Positions 47,291 through 55,927 of a stretch of DNA of 64,000 nucleotides are shown piece after piece (position 1 is the first letter of the stretch; every line of letters begins with the position of its first letter). The translations under genes were made by a program, and so were the position numbers. Origin of the DNA: CBDFHB01 sp965250115 (GTDB lineage: Bacteria; Acidobacteriota; Vicinamibacteria; Marinacidobacterales; SMYC01); the NCBI GenBank assembly GCA_965250115.1, contig CBDFNJ010000001.1, positions 310,001 through 374,000 of the forward strand, in the 5' to 3' direction. The notes beneath the pieces were generated by a model. The model was not told where the DNA came from, searched no databases, and saw only the letters and a list, made by a program, of their open reading frames with translations.

Positions 47291-48337
47291 ATGCCAGAAA
47301 ACGGTCTCGATAAGAATATCGCTGTCTTAAGCACCGGTACGATAGGGAGCAGCATCGGGGCCGATCTGACCCGGGCAGGCTACAAGGTCGTCCTCATCGA
47401 CCAGTGGCCTGCCCATGTCGAAGCCATGAAAGCCGATGGGCTCACCATCGCTTTGCCCGAGGAGGAGTTACACACACCTGTGGAGGCCATCCATCTCTGT
47501 GAATTATCGGCACGACGTCACCAATTCGATATCGTCTTTCTGACGGCGAAATCGCACGATACTGTCTGGATGGTCCATTTGATTAAACCCTATCTAAAAC
47601 CGCAGGGCATGCTCGTCTCGGTCCAAAATAGCCTCAACGACGAGTGGATTGCCCCGATCATTGGCTATGAACGAGATATGGGCTGCGTCGTCGAACTCTC
47701 CGGAGAGATTCTTGAGCCCGGACATGTGAGGAGGAACACCGACCACGCTCATACCTGGTTCGCCCTGGGTGAACTCCACGGCAGGATTACCCCCCGTCTT
47801 CAAGAGGCAGCCAAGATCCTTTCCTCGTCAGGAGTGGCAGAGGCCAGCACCAACATCTGGGGAGCGAAATGGAGCAAGCTCGTGGTCAACACCATGAGTC
47901 AAGGCCTCTGCGGGATCCTCGGAATTTATAACTGGGAGCTGGTTCAACACTCGGAGGCGCTCCGGTTTTCCGTTCGATTGGGGAGGGAAAGCCTGTTGGT
48001 GGGAACGACCCTCGGATACAGAGTGGAGCCCCTTTTTGGAATGACGATGGAGGATTTATTAGGATCGACGGATGAGGTCGTGGAGAAAGCTCTGATGATT
48101 CTCTTCTCGAACATTGGGCAGCGATCGCGATGTGCCGTCCTGCAAGATCATTTGAAGGGACGGCGCAGCGAAGTTGAGTATTTGAATGGCCTCGTTGTAG
48201 CGAAAGGTCGGGAAGCCAGGGTGCCGACGCCCTTCAATGAGGCGGTGATGACCCTAACGAAACGGATCGAGCCGGGGGAGATGAAACCCGGGCCGTCCAA
48301 TTTTTCGGTCCTGAAAGAACTGGTGGCCCAGTGTTGA
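47291..48337 (+). CDS. Ketopantoate-reductase-like (PanE/ApbA family) oxidoreductase
   Basis: 348 residues, starting 9 nt after the receptor gene. Rossmann motif VLSTGTIGSSIGADL (S-T-G-T in place of G-x-G-x-x-G), then LTAKSHDTVWMV and the catalytic Lys region WGAKWSKLVVNTMSQGLCG of the 2-dehydropantoate 2-reductase family, with the C-terminal SSMLQD-like segment read as RCAVLQDHLKGRRSEVEYLNG. The altered glycine loop and operon context with a transporter suggest a catabolic 2-oxo/2-hydroxy acid reductase rather than pantothenate synthesis. Substrate unknown. Confidence 0.85.
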   Translation: MPENGLDKNIAVLSTGTIGSSIGADLTRAGYKVVLIDQWPAHVEAMKADGLTIALPEEELHTPVEAIHLCELSARRHQFDIVFLTAKSHDTVWMVHLIKPYLKPQGMLVSVQNSLNDEWIAPIIGYERDMGCVVELSGEILEPGHVRRNTDHAHTWFALGELHGRITPRLQEAAKILSSSGVAEASTNIWGAKWSKLVVNTMSQGLCGILGIYNWELVQHSEALRFSVRLGRESLLVGTTLGYRVEPLFGMTMEDLLGSTDEVVEKALMILFSNIGQRSRCAVLQDHLKGRRSEVEYLNGLVVAKGREARVPTPFNEAVMTLTKRIEPGEMKPGPSNFSVLKELVAQC

Positions 48338-48382
48338 GGGAAGCTTTAGAAAGCTCAGAAAAACAAAGTAGAATAAGGAGAC

Positions 48383-48796
48383 ATGGCTGTCATGAGTGAA
48401 GAACGCGTCAAGAAAGGATGGGCCATCCGTAATTCCTGTTTTGGTCCCGCCGGTGAGGAGAGATTGGAGATGCTCAGGGCCCTCGACCCTGGATATGCAG
48501 AGAGCATCCTTGATTTTACTTTCGGTACGATTTGGGCCCGGCCTGGACTCGACCTGAAGTGGCGGGAACTGATTGTTATCGCTATCAACGCCGCAATGAA
48601 TCATCCAGAGGAGGTGGCGATTCATACGAGGGGTGCTCTCAACCAGGGAGCGACGCGCCAGGAGATCAAGGAGGCTATTATCCAGTGCGCTCCCTATATC
48701 GGAAACCCGAAGACCAACCATGCCCTTCAGGCGGCTCAAAAAGTCTTCGATCAATGGGAGCCCCGAAAAGATTGGCACGCCCGTAAAAGCTCCTGA
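48383..48796 (+). CDS. Carboxymuconolactone-decarboxylase-like protein
   Basis: 137 residues, CMD/AhpD-like all-helical fold: WRELIVIAINAAMNHPEEVAIHTRGALNQGATRQEIKEAIIQCAPYIG matches the gamma-carboxymuconolactone decarboxylase signature with HTRGALN and Q-x-x-x-Y-x-G. It lacks the Cys pair of AhpD peroxidase-type members, so decarboxylase/lactonase chemistry is favoured. AAGGAG precedes the ATG at 48383. Last gene of the rightward operon (tctB-tctA-tctC-kpr-cmd), pointing to breakdown of an imported aromatic-derived or lactone acid. Confidence 0.85.
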   Translation: MAVMSEERVKKGWAIRNSCFGPAGEERLEMLRALDPGYAESILDFTFGTIWARPGLDLKWRELIVIAINAAMNHPEEVAIHTRGALNQGATRQEIKEAIIQCAPYIGNPKTNHALQAAQKVFDQWEPRKDWHARKSS

Positions 48797-48799
48797 AAC

Positions 48800-48945
48800 T
48801 CTGTGGCAAGAGAATCTGTGGAGCCGTCCGTGCTGGAACCGCCAGCGCGGCTGCGACCCCTTAGATAAACGCTCGCCCCCGCGATCACGAGCTCGTGGGC
48901 GATCCCGCGTCCGATGCCCTGTGTCCCCTCCATAAACTCGAACAT
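48800..48945 (-). pseudogene. Short-chain dehydrogenase remnant (N-terminal piece)
   Basis: The minus-strand frame reads TQGIGRGIAHELVIAGASVYLRGRS, the cofactor-binding start of an SDR (TGxxxGIG ... GAxVYxxGR), then becomes unrelated. No catalytic Tyr-Lys. The fragment is flanked by a 44-nt hairpin on its 5' side, suggesting that the rest was removed by a rearrangement. Confidence 0.45.
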
Positions 48946-48965
48946 CCGAGTTTATGGAAGGGACA
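48922..48965. repeat. Hairpin at the end of the second TTT operon
   Basis: ccataaactcg (48930-48940) and its exact complement (48947-48957) with loop aacatc, enclosed by tgtccc/gggaca (48922-48927, 48960-48965). It lies between convergent transcription units and may terminate both. No T run follows. Confidence 0.55.
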
Positions 48966-48982
48966 GGTAAATTTGGTTTGGT

Positions 48983-50002
48983 TTAGTACTCGCGCTCGGG
49001 ATCTACTTGATTCAACAATGGTTTGCCGGACAAAAAGCACTCGATGTTGGCGAATAGCAGATCGAGCACGTCCGGAATATAGCGCTCCGGGTCATCGGAC
49101 GACACATGCGGCGTAAGGATCAAATTGGGAACGTCCCATAAGAAGGAGTCCGGTGGCAATGGCTCGGGATCGAACACGTCCAATATGGCGCCGCTGAGAT
49201 CGCCTTGAACGAGTTTGTCGGCGAGCGCACGGTAATCGACGACTTCGGCCCTGGCCATATTGATGAGACCCGCGCTGGGCTTCATCAAGCCGAGACGATT
49301 TTTGTCGATCAAGCCCAGCGTCGCAGACGTCAGCGGCACCGAGACGAGCACGAAGTCAGCGTCGCGCAGAGCCTGATCCAGGCCGTCCGGCTTGAACATA
49401 TCGTCGACGGCCGGGTGCGGCCGGCCACTGGTCCTAACCCCGAGGACACGTAGACCGAGTTGCTTGGCGCGAACAGCGGCCGCGCCGCCCATGTGGCCAA
49501 CGCCGATGACGACAAGAGTCTTGCCGGACAGCGGCGTGGTAAATTTCTGGTGCCACTCTCTGCGGGCCTGGCATTCGATGTAATGCGGCATGCAGTTGTT
49601 CAGCATACTGATCGCCATCGCGGCGTATTCGCCAGCCTTTTCGGCATGCACGCCACTGCTGGTCGAAATGATGACGCCTCGGGGCAGCCAGTCGAGCGGC
49701 GTTAGATGGTCAATTCCCGCGCCGGTGACCTGTATCCATTTGAGGTGCGGCGCCCGTGATGAGAGGTCGCCCGTTGGAATGCGAAATCCGACAAGAACCC
49801 CGGCCGTCTCCATCGCATGATCGAACTCTTCGGTGTCATAACCGATGCTGGGATTGATGCGGCTTGCCAAATCCGGATGCCGCCGGCACGCCTCATCCAG
49901 GATTTCGGCGGTGACATGGTACACGGTCGGGCTGGCGCGGCGGTTCTGGAAATGAACGCGCATTTGTCGATTCTCGTTGAACATCTTGTCGGGATGGATC
50001 AT
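48983..50002 (-). CDS. D-2-hydroxyacid dehydrogenase, NAD-dependent
   Basis: 339 residues. Two-domain D-isomer-specific dehydrogenase: WIQVTGAGIDHL (substrate domain), NAD loop VVIGVGHMGGAAA, substrate Arg in NMARAEVVD, catalytic Glu in FDPEPLPPDS and His in TPHVSS. These reduce 2-oxo acids to D-2-hydroxy acids or the reverse. The start at 50002 is the first Met; an internal one at 49963 (MRVHFQNRR) is possible. Lies 157 bp downstream of the Rieske oxygenase on the same strand and may share its transcript. Confidence 0.88.
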   Translation of the reverse strand: MIHPDKMFNENRQMRVHFQNRRASPTVYHVTAEILDEACRRHPDLASRINPSIGYDTEEFDHAMETAGVLVGFRIPTGDLSSRAPHLKWIQVTGAGIDHLTPLDWLPRGVIISTSSGVHAEKAGEYAAMAISMLNNCMPHYIECQARREWHQKFTTPLSGKTLVVIGVGHMGGAAAVRAKQLGLRVLGVRTSGRPHPAVDDMFKPDGLDQALRDADFVLVSVPLTSATLGLIDKNRLGLMKPSAGLINMARAEVVDYRALADKLVQGDLSGAILDVFDPEPLPPDSFLWDVPNLILTPHVSSDDPERYIPDVLDLLFANIECFLSGKPLLNQVDPEREY

Positions 50003-50158
50003 CCGCCATTAGCGATCCCAGTCCTCTCCAAATTCACGCTCATGCCATTTCAGAAAACAAGGCACGCGGCGTCGTGCGGACCGATCGAGCCTGTTCCGCG
50101 GTCATCGAGCAACCACTAGGTCAGCTCTGATCCCGCTTGCACCGGCACGAACATCGAT

Positions 50159-51298
50159 TCATACCTCTCCATCCAGCACCTGATCAAGAATCCAATTGTC
50201 GACCGTATGTACGCCCCTTTCCGCCTTGCCGATACGTCCGGTTACATTGAACGGGGAAATCAAACCCTGCTGTTGAAGCTCGCAAACGTCGTTATCTTCG
50301 GGATGAGAAGTGTCCCAGCGTTCGTAGTATTTCTCGACGACGTCAGCAAATTCCGCCCGCTCGACCGTCGATATCGGAAAACAAGAGCCCACGATCACCT
50401 TGGTTCGTGTCGGACCCTGAGGTTGGCATTCCATCCACCACATGCAATCGCGTGTGCACCCGAAGAACGTGTGAGGATACACAAGAACGAAATAGGTACC
50501 TTCGGCAGCTCTGCCGGTCAGAGACGGTATCGGAGGCAAGCTCGCTGTCTCGCCGCGTAACACCGCTTCCGTGCTCCCTCGCTCGAGGAACGCTCCAGAC
50601 CAATTGCCGGAGGTCGTGAGCTGAACGCTGACCTGGGAGCCCAATGAGGTGCGGTGTACGGTGGACACATGATACGCTTCCCTCTGATTCTCGATGTAAA
50701 CCTTCCAATTGCATGCAACGTCGTAAATCTTTCGGCGAGTACAGATCATTTCCGAGAAGTTGTAAGAACCAAGAATTTCAGGAAGGTCCCCGAGATAGTC
50801 GATGAGACTTTTGTCGTTTTGACTGAAATTTATAAATAGAAAGCCTTCCCACATTGCCAATCTGAATTGCGTCAATCCATAGTCCGCCAAGTCGAAGTTC
50901 TGTGTTTCCTCCATGCCTGCAGCAGCACGCAGTGTGCCGTCCAGTGAATAAGTCCAACTATGATACGGGCAGCGGATTGCCAGGCAATTTCCCTCGGAGG
51001 ATAAAAGTCGCGTCCCGCGGTGACGGCACGCGTTGGAGAATGCGCGAATTACACCGTCGTCGCCGTGTATCAGGATCACTGGCACACCGACCAGGTCGAC
51101 CGTGAGATAATCGCCAGGTTTTGGAATTAAATCCGCCCGCCCAACGAAATTCCAGGTCCGCATGAAGATCCGATCAATTTCTCGCTCGTAGAACTCCGGT
51201 GAGGTATAGCACCAAGCTGGTAACTGCTCGGCTTCCATGACGGGCCGTCGGACTTTTTCATAAAGCGCGGGATCGAGTATGTTTGTCTCGAACGGCAT
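50159..51298 (-). CDS. Rieske non-heme iron ring-hydroxylating oxygenase, alpha subunit
   Basis: 380 residues. Rieske [2Fe-2S] ligands C91-x-H93 and C110-x2-H113 (CRHRG ... CPYHSW). The mononuclear iron site follows in ENQREAYHVSTVH (His210, His215), with a C-terminal catalytic domain of the usual size. GGAGGAGG 8-10 nt upstream of ATG 51298 fixes the start; the 172 codons open upstream of it are not part of the gene. No reductase or ferredoxin gene is adjacent, so electron supply must come from elsewhere. Divergent from an ABC importer, probably for the same substrate family (aromatic, quaternary amine or similar). Confidence 0.92.
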   Translation of the reverse strand: MPFETNILDPALYEKVRRPVMEAEQLPAWCYTSPEFYEREIDRIFMRTWNFVGRADLIPKPGDYLTVDLVGVPVILIHGDDGVIRAFSNACRHRGTRLLSSEGNCLAIRCPYHSWTYSLDGTLRAAAGMEETQNFDLADYGLTQFRLAMWEGFLFINFSQNDKSLIDYLGDLPEILGSYNFSEMICTRRKIYDVACNWKVYIENQREAYHVSTVHRTSLGSQVSVQLTTSGNWSGAFLERGSTEAVLRGETASLPPIPSLTGRAAEGTYFVLVYPHTFFGCTRDCMWWMECQPQGPTRTKVIVGSCFPISTVERAEFADVVEKYYERWDTSHPEDNDVCELQQQGLISPFNVTGRIGKAERGVHTVDNWILDQVLDGEV

Positions 51299-51656
51299 GC
51301 TGAGAACTCCTCCTCCAGGGTCGCGGACAACATCGTGGCATGGGCATCCCGTCCGATGCAAATCCGTACTATCTGGAGTGACACGACGTGACGTCTGGCA
51401 AAGCGCCAATCGATTTCTTGTGCCGCTGGAATTTGGTGCATATTCGGCGTACGGCAAATTCGCTGGACACGACCATCTTGCCGGAGTAGCGTTCTCGACA
51501 TGAAAATGCCGCCTCGGTCTCTTTGCGAGGGCAGCGTGGCCACATTCGGAATTCGACGCGTTGGGTGCCGGCGCACTAGACAACGAAATCAGACGATGAG
51601 GACCGACCAGGCAAAGACAAAGGCATAGGTAGACACCGCACCGGAAGGAAACGAAA
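51299..51656. other. Divergent intergenic region (oxygenase / ABC importer)
   Basis: 358 bp containing both promoters. I see no clear operator palindrome and no regulator gene nearby. GGAAGG just before ATG 51657 is the ribosome-binding site of the importer gene. Confidence 0.45.
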
Positions 51657-52775
51657 ATGAAATTGAGCAGATTTCGCGATCGGCGGATGGCAGCGCTCAA
51701 GCTTGGTACACTCGCCCTTGTCGTTGTTGTTGGCCTTTCCGCTTCCGCCAAGTTTTCTGTCGCGTCTGAAAAGGTTACTCTCGGCTTTCCGCACACCGTC
51801 GGAATAACCTCCACGACGATGCATCTAGTTTTATCCGAAGAGCTGGGGTACTACGCGGCCGAAGGGCTGGACGTCGAGTTCCTCTACTTCAACGGATCTT
51901 CGATCACTGCGCCCCAAGTAGCCACCAAGAAAGTCGACATCGCTTGGGGTGGAGCATCGTTATTGATAAAAGCTCGGCAGAAGGGCCGCGATTACTTACC
52001 GATCAAATTCTTCTACAACTGGCTGCGGTCATCGGTTTGGGAATTCGCCGTGCTCGTGGACGGCCCGATCCGGTCGCTGCAGGATCTCAAGGGGAAGAAA
52101 CTCGGAATAAGTAATCGCGGTGCGGGGAACATCCCTCAAACCAAGGCTGCGCTCAGGAGCGCCGGCCTTGAACCTGGCACTGATGTGGGACTGGTACCGG
52201 TTGGGTATGGTGCTCCGGCGTTTCGTGCACTAACGACGGGTGAAGTACAGGCATTGAATTTCTTTGAAGGTATGCACGTTATGCTAGAGACCCGTGGTAC
52301 CAAGCTGCGACGCCTTGCTTACGACGAAAAGTTCAGCAAGATGTTCAGTGACGGCTTTTACGCGCATGACGACACGATCAAGAACCGGGGCGCAATGTTG
52401 GCGAAGTTCGGGCGGGCTGTAACCAAAGGGATCATCGCCTGCGAGGCCAATCGTGAAGCGTGCACCAGGGCAATGTGGAAACATATTCCGATCAGGAAAC
52501 CGGTAAAGGGCCCCGAGGCCAAACACTTGGCCAATTCAGCAAAGGTGTCGAAGGCTCGGTATAAAAGGATTCTTGCCTTCGAGCCTGGAACACCAAGAAA
52601 ATTCGGGGAGTACCCAGCCGGAAGTTGGCGGCAGTTTGTTGATGTACTTTACGCCGAAGGTGAGTTAAATACTCGAGATATCCCGATCGACACGCTTTTC
52701 ACAAACGAGTTTGTCGCTGACTTCAATAAATTTGACGCCGTCGCCGTGCGTCGCCAGGCAAGGGCCGCGAACTGA
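51657..52775 (+). CDS. ABC importer periplasmic binding protein, NitT/TauT (SsuA/THI5-like) type
   Basis: 372 residues. Cleavable signal (KLGTLALVVVVGLSASAKFSVAS). Mature domain: VTLGFPHTVGITSTTMHLVLSEELGYYAAEGLDVEF, then KVDIAWGGAS and LKGKKLGISNRGAGNIP, the layout of SsuA/TauA/THI5-like binding proteins for sulfonates, nitrate, taurine or pyrimidine precursors. First gene of a binding protein-ATPase-permease operon. A hairpin follows its stop, likely giving excess binding protein. Confidence 0.88.
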   Translation: MKLSRFRDRRMAALKLGTLALVVVVGLSASAKFSVASEKVTLGFPHTVGITSTTMHLVLSEELGYYAAEGLDVEFLYFNGSSITAPQVATKKVDIAWGGASLLIKARQKGRDYLPIKFFYNWLRSSVWEFAVLVDGPIRSLQDLKGKKLGISNRGAGNIPQTKAALRSAGLEPGTDVGLVPVGYGAPAFRALTTGEVQALNFFEGMHVMLETRGTKLRRLAYDEKFSKMFSDGFYAHDDTIKNRGAMLAKFGRAVTKGIIACEANREACTRAMWKHIPIRKPVKGPEAKHLANSAKVSKARYKRILAFEPGTPRKFGEYPAGSWRQFVDVLYAEGELNTRDIPIDTLFTNEFVADFNKFDAVAVRRQARAAN

Positions 52776-52795
52776 AGGTCTGCACCTTTGCGGAG

Positions 52796-52823
52796 CGCAG
52801 GGGAGAGACTCTTCTCCTCTGCG
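52796..52823 (+). terminator. Intra-operon hairpin after the binding-protein gene
   Basis: cgcaggggaga (52796-52806) pairs with tctcctctgcg (52813-52823) with one G-U; loop gactct, then ttcttgt. A partial terminator or 3' mRNA stabiliser that would favour the binding protein over the ATPase and permease. Confidence 0.5.
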
Positions 52824-52839
52824 TTCTTGTAGATTGATA

Positions 52840-53649
52840 ATGAACAGCGAACGTCCAAGCCAGGCGCCTGTCCTCATTGCGAAAAGACTCTCCGTCGTTT
52901 ACGCGACGAAACGCGAGCCCATCACCGCCCTGAAGGATTTGTCGCTCGAGGTCGATATCGGTGAGTTCGTCTCAGTGATTGGCCCTTCGGGATGCGGAAA
53001 GTCGACTCTTGCCAAGGTTGCTTCAGGGCTTTTGCCGCCGAGCGGTGGAGAGGTATTGTTGGCAGGAACGCCGGTGACGGCCCCTCGCCGGGACGTTGGC
53101 GTCGTGTTCCAGAATCCTTCTCTGTTACCATGGAAAACTGTGCTCAGCAACGTAATGGTTCCGGCACGCGCTCTCAAATTGGATCCGGTTGCGTCCCGAG
53201 AGCGAGCCTTTGAGCTCCTGCGCCTGGTGGGGCTCGATGGATTTGCAGACAATTATCCGAATGAACTGTCCGGCGGCATGCAGCAACGAGTCGGCTTAGC
53301 GCGTGGATTGCTCCATGATCCCTCGGTATTGCTGATGGATGAGCCATTGGCCGCGCTGGATGCCCTCACGCGCGAGCACATGTCAGCCGAGCTCCAGCGA
53401 ATCTGGATGGCCACCCGCAAGTCCGTCATTTTCATAACGCACAGCATTCCTGAAGCCGTGTTCCTCTCGGATCGTGTCGTGGTGCTTTCAAATCGTCCCG
53501 GCCGCGTCATCGATGACGTACCTGTCAATCTGCCGCGTCCTCGAGACCTGGACACAATGGCTACACCAAGCTTCGTTGAAATTTGCAATCTACTTCGAAA
53601 ACAATTCGACCAAATGGACGCACCCACCAGAACGGATGGTACAAAATGA
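52840..53649 (+). CDS. ABC importer ATP-binding subunit, NitT/TauT type
   Basis: 269 residues. Walker A GPSGCGKST (48-56), Q-loop VFQNPSLLPW, signature LSGGMQQR (143-150), Walker B LLMDEP (164-169), H-loop FITHS. The start at ATG 52840 is chosen because the longer frame runs through the preceding hairpin. The stop overlaps the permease start (ATGA, 53646-53649). Confidence 0.93.
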   Translation: MNSERPSQAPVLIAKRLSVVYATKREPITALKDLSLEVDIGEFVSVIGPSGCGKSTLAKVASGLLPPSGGEVLLAGTPVTAPRRDVGVVFQNPSLLPWKTVLSNVMVPARALKLDPVASRERAFELLRLVGLDGFADNYPNELSGGMQQRVGLARGLLHDPSVLLMDEPLAALDALTREHMSAELQRIWMATRKSVIFITHSIPEAVFLSDRVVVLSNRPGRVIDDVPVNLPRPRDLDTMATPSFVEICNLLRKQFDQMDAPTRTDGTK

Positions 53650-54437
53650 GAGAGAAAGTAACCCTCGTCTTGTACCCACTGATCACGCTTGTCGTCGTCA
53701 TAATTCTCTGGTCCGTTTGCCTCGAACTTTTCGAAGTTCCAGACTACATTCTTCCAGATCCTTACTCGGTGTTCTCGACATTCATTGCTGCTTATTCGCA
53801 AGGTCATATCTGGCCGCATCTCTTCTTTACGTTCAAATCAACCGCGCTTGGATATTTCGTCGGCTGTGGGCTTGGGCTAACCCTCGGCAGTTTGCTTGCC
53901 GAATCCAGGACGTTCGAGAAGTTCCTGTACATTTATGTGGTCATCTTGCAGTCCATACCGAAAGTCGCCTTGGCGCCTCTGATCATTGTGTGGTTCGGGT
54001 TTGGTATCGAATCAAAAATCGTTATGGTCGCACTGATTTGTTTTTTTCCCGTGTTCATCAACACGTTCGTCGGCATTCGCCAGGCAGATCCCGACCTCAT
54101 CGATGTATTGCGTGTTTTTTCCGCTTCGAGGTCTCTTATCTTCTTCCACGTGAAACTGCCGGCGGCTTCGGGGAGCATATTCGCCGGTTTACAGATCGCT
54201 GTCGTGCTGGGCCTGATTGGTGCCGTCGTAGCCGAATTCATAGCATCCCAGTACGGGCTGGGCACCGTCATTCAATCAGCTGCTCTCGAGCTCGATACCA
54301 GCTTGATGTTGACTGGTGTTTTCTCGCTTGCGTTGATGGGGGTCGCCGGAAATCTTTTAGTGAGAATTTGTCATCGTAAGGTTGTATTTTGGGAGGAAGG
54401 TTGCTCGCAGATAAAGACGAATTTGGAAGTTGCGTGA
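53646..54437 (+). CDS. ABC importer permease subunit, NitT/TauT (BPD_transp_1) type
   Basis: 263 residues with six membrane segments (VLYPLITLVVVIILWSVCL at the start). The coupling loop carries the EAA-like motif in FASRSLIFFHVKLPAASGSIFAGLQIA. Overlaps the ATPase gene by 4 nt. Forms the homodimeric channel with the two preceding gene products. Confidence 0.92.
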   Translation: MREKVTLVLYPLITLVVVIILWSVCLELFEVPDYILPDPYSVFSTFIAAYSQGHIWPHLFFTFKSTALGYFVGCGLGLTLGSLLAESRTFEKFLYIYVVILQSIPKVALAPLIIVWFGFGIESKIVMVALICFFPVFINTFVGIRQADPDLIDVLRVFSASRSLIFFHVKLPAASGSIFAGLQIAVVLGLIGAVVAEFIASQYGLGTVIQSAALELDTSLMLTGVFSLALMGVAGNLLVRICHRKVVFWEEGCSQIKTNLEVA

Positions 54438-54695
54438 GCTAAGCTTGGCGAGGCATATGGCTCCTCGACGTTCCAAGTGGAGGGTCAGGCCGAGGGCATC
54501 GCCAGCAATCGGGCGTCGGACGTGACTCTGGAGCCGTGGAACTCCAGCTTCAGGCGGCGGCCGAAATCCAGCGGAAATGACTCGCATTTGGAATCACCCG
54601 CCGGGTGACGCCGGTTGCCCGCCGAGCGATTTTGAGTCAAGCTCCATTTTGTCGGAGGGATTCCTATGGGGAATCTCGGATTAGGAGAGGGTGCC
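54438..54695. other. Intergenic region, nothing recognised
   Basis: About 260 bp between the permease and the DUF1989 gene. No promoter or terminator stands out. Confidence 0.4.
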
Positions 54696-55331
54696 ATGGC
54701 GGATCATCTGGACGGCCTATCCGGCGACATCGTCGAGGATACCGTGATCGCCGCGCGGGGCTCGTGGAGCCGTCGCGTCGAGCGTGGCGAGACGCTACGG
54801 ATCATCGATCTCGAGGGCTGCCAAGCGGTCGATTTCCTGTGCTACAACGCCGACGACCACGACGATCGCTACGCCGCCGCCGACACCATGAAGATCAACG
54901 CGACGGGGATCTTCCTCACTGCCGGCACGGTGCTCTACAGCGTGCGCCTGACGCCGCTGTTCACCATCACCGCCGATACCTGCGGTAAGCACGACACCAT
55001 CGGCGGCTGCTGCTCGGCCGCGCTCAACGCCTTCCGTTACGGCGTCGTGGATCAGCAGCCCAACTGCCGTGACAACTTTCTCACCGAGCTCGAAAAGTAC
55101 GGCATGGGCAACAACAACATGGCGGCCAACGTCAACTTCTTCATGTTCGTGCCGGTCGGCGTCGACGGCGAGATGGACATGGGACCCAGCATCTCGAAAC
55201 CCGGCGACTACGTCGATCTCAGGGCGGAAACCGATGTGCTGGCGGTGATGTCCAACTGCCCGCAGATCAACAATTCGGTCAACGACTACAACCCGACGCC
55301 GGTCCGGGTCGTCGTGGCGGGCGGGTCATGA
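54696..55331 (+). CDS. DUF1989 / urea-carboxylase-associated family protein
   Basis: 211 residues. The family's block structure is clear: VEDTVIAARGSWSRRVERGETLRIIDLEGCQAVDFLCYNADD, NATGIFLTAGTVLYSVRLTPLFTI, and DTCGKHDTIGGCCSAALN with the conserved C-x3-D/H-x5-CC cluster, probably a metal site. AGGAGAGGG upstream supports ATG 54696 rather than 54666. Relatives sit beside urea carboxylase or NitT/TauT-type transporters, as here, suggesting a role in the imported nitrogen compound's metabolism (inference). Confidence 0.85.
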   Translation: MADHLDGLSGDIVEDTVIAARGSWSRRVERGETLRIIDLEGCQAVDFLCYNADDHDDRYAAADTMKINATGIFLTAGTVLYSVRLTPLFTITADTCGKHDTIGGCCSAALNAFRYGVVDQQPNCRDNFLTELEKYGMGNNNMAANVNFFMFVPVGVDGEMDMGPSISKPGDYVDLRAETDVLAVMSNCPQINNSVNDYNPTPVRVVVAGGS

Positions 55332-55394
55332 TCGGGGGCCGTGACCGGGTCGCCGCAGCAATTGGTTGACAATCGGTCTGGATCTGAAATTCTG

Positions 55395-55835
55395 AGACAC
55401 TAGTGTCGACGAAATACTGCTTCCGCCATCGCAGGAGTTCGAGATGTTGTTCGAGCTTGTCGTTCAGGCGAGCATGGGACAGCGCTCGCCGAGTCAGATA
55501 AGCCGAGCCCTGTCGGATCGTCAGATTCAGCGCTCGATGAACGAAGTGTTCAACGTCGACGAGTCCTCGCAGTGGTTGAGCGCCTCCTCGAAACGCCACG
55601 AGGCGCCCATTGATGCTCGTCGTTCGACCTTCACGATGCGATCATTTCTTCGCGTCTTGAGAACCTGGCCGTAGAGAGCCGCCGGTCCGAAGACGCGACG
55701 CACCACCTTCTCGTAGAAATCGAAGCCATCAGTGACGATTAGGGGAAGACGCTCGAAATCCATCCGGTGCGCGACATCGCGCAAGAGGGCAAGGGTGTTC
55801 CCGTAGCTTCGACGTCCGACGACGGCGGAAGCACC
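55395..55835 (-). pseudogene. Degenerate IS1-like DDE transposase fragment
   Basis: The minus-strand reads RSYGNTLALLRDVAHRMD ... PLIVTDGFDFYEKVV, then NTSFIER, and after one missing base LNLTIRQGSAYLTRRALSH, LELLRW. DGFDFY (Asp) and the FIER-LNLTIRQ (Glu) blocks match the catalytic C-terminus of IS1-type transposases. The frameshift near 55537 and missing ends mark an old remnant. Confidence 0.6.
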
Positions 55836-55927
55836 AACGCATCATTCAGCAGCTTGAACCGGCAAGCCACTCGGGCTCGAGTTGTCGTATAGACTGGGCC
55901 AGAATTGACAAGGCAAGGAGGCCCGCA

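Noticed and set aside
51299..51814. N-terminal extension of the Rieske protein (172 extra residues)
   Set aside because: A strong ribosome-binding site precedes the internal ATG at 51298, and the extension has no domain and runs back over the start of the divergent importer gene.
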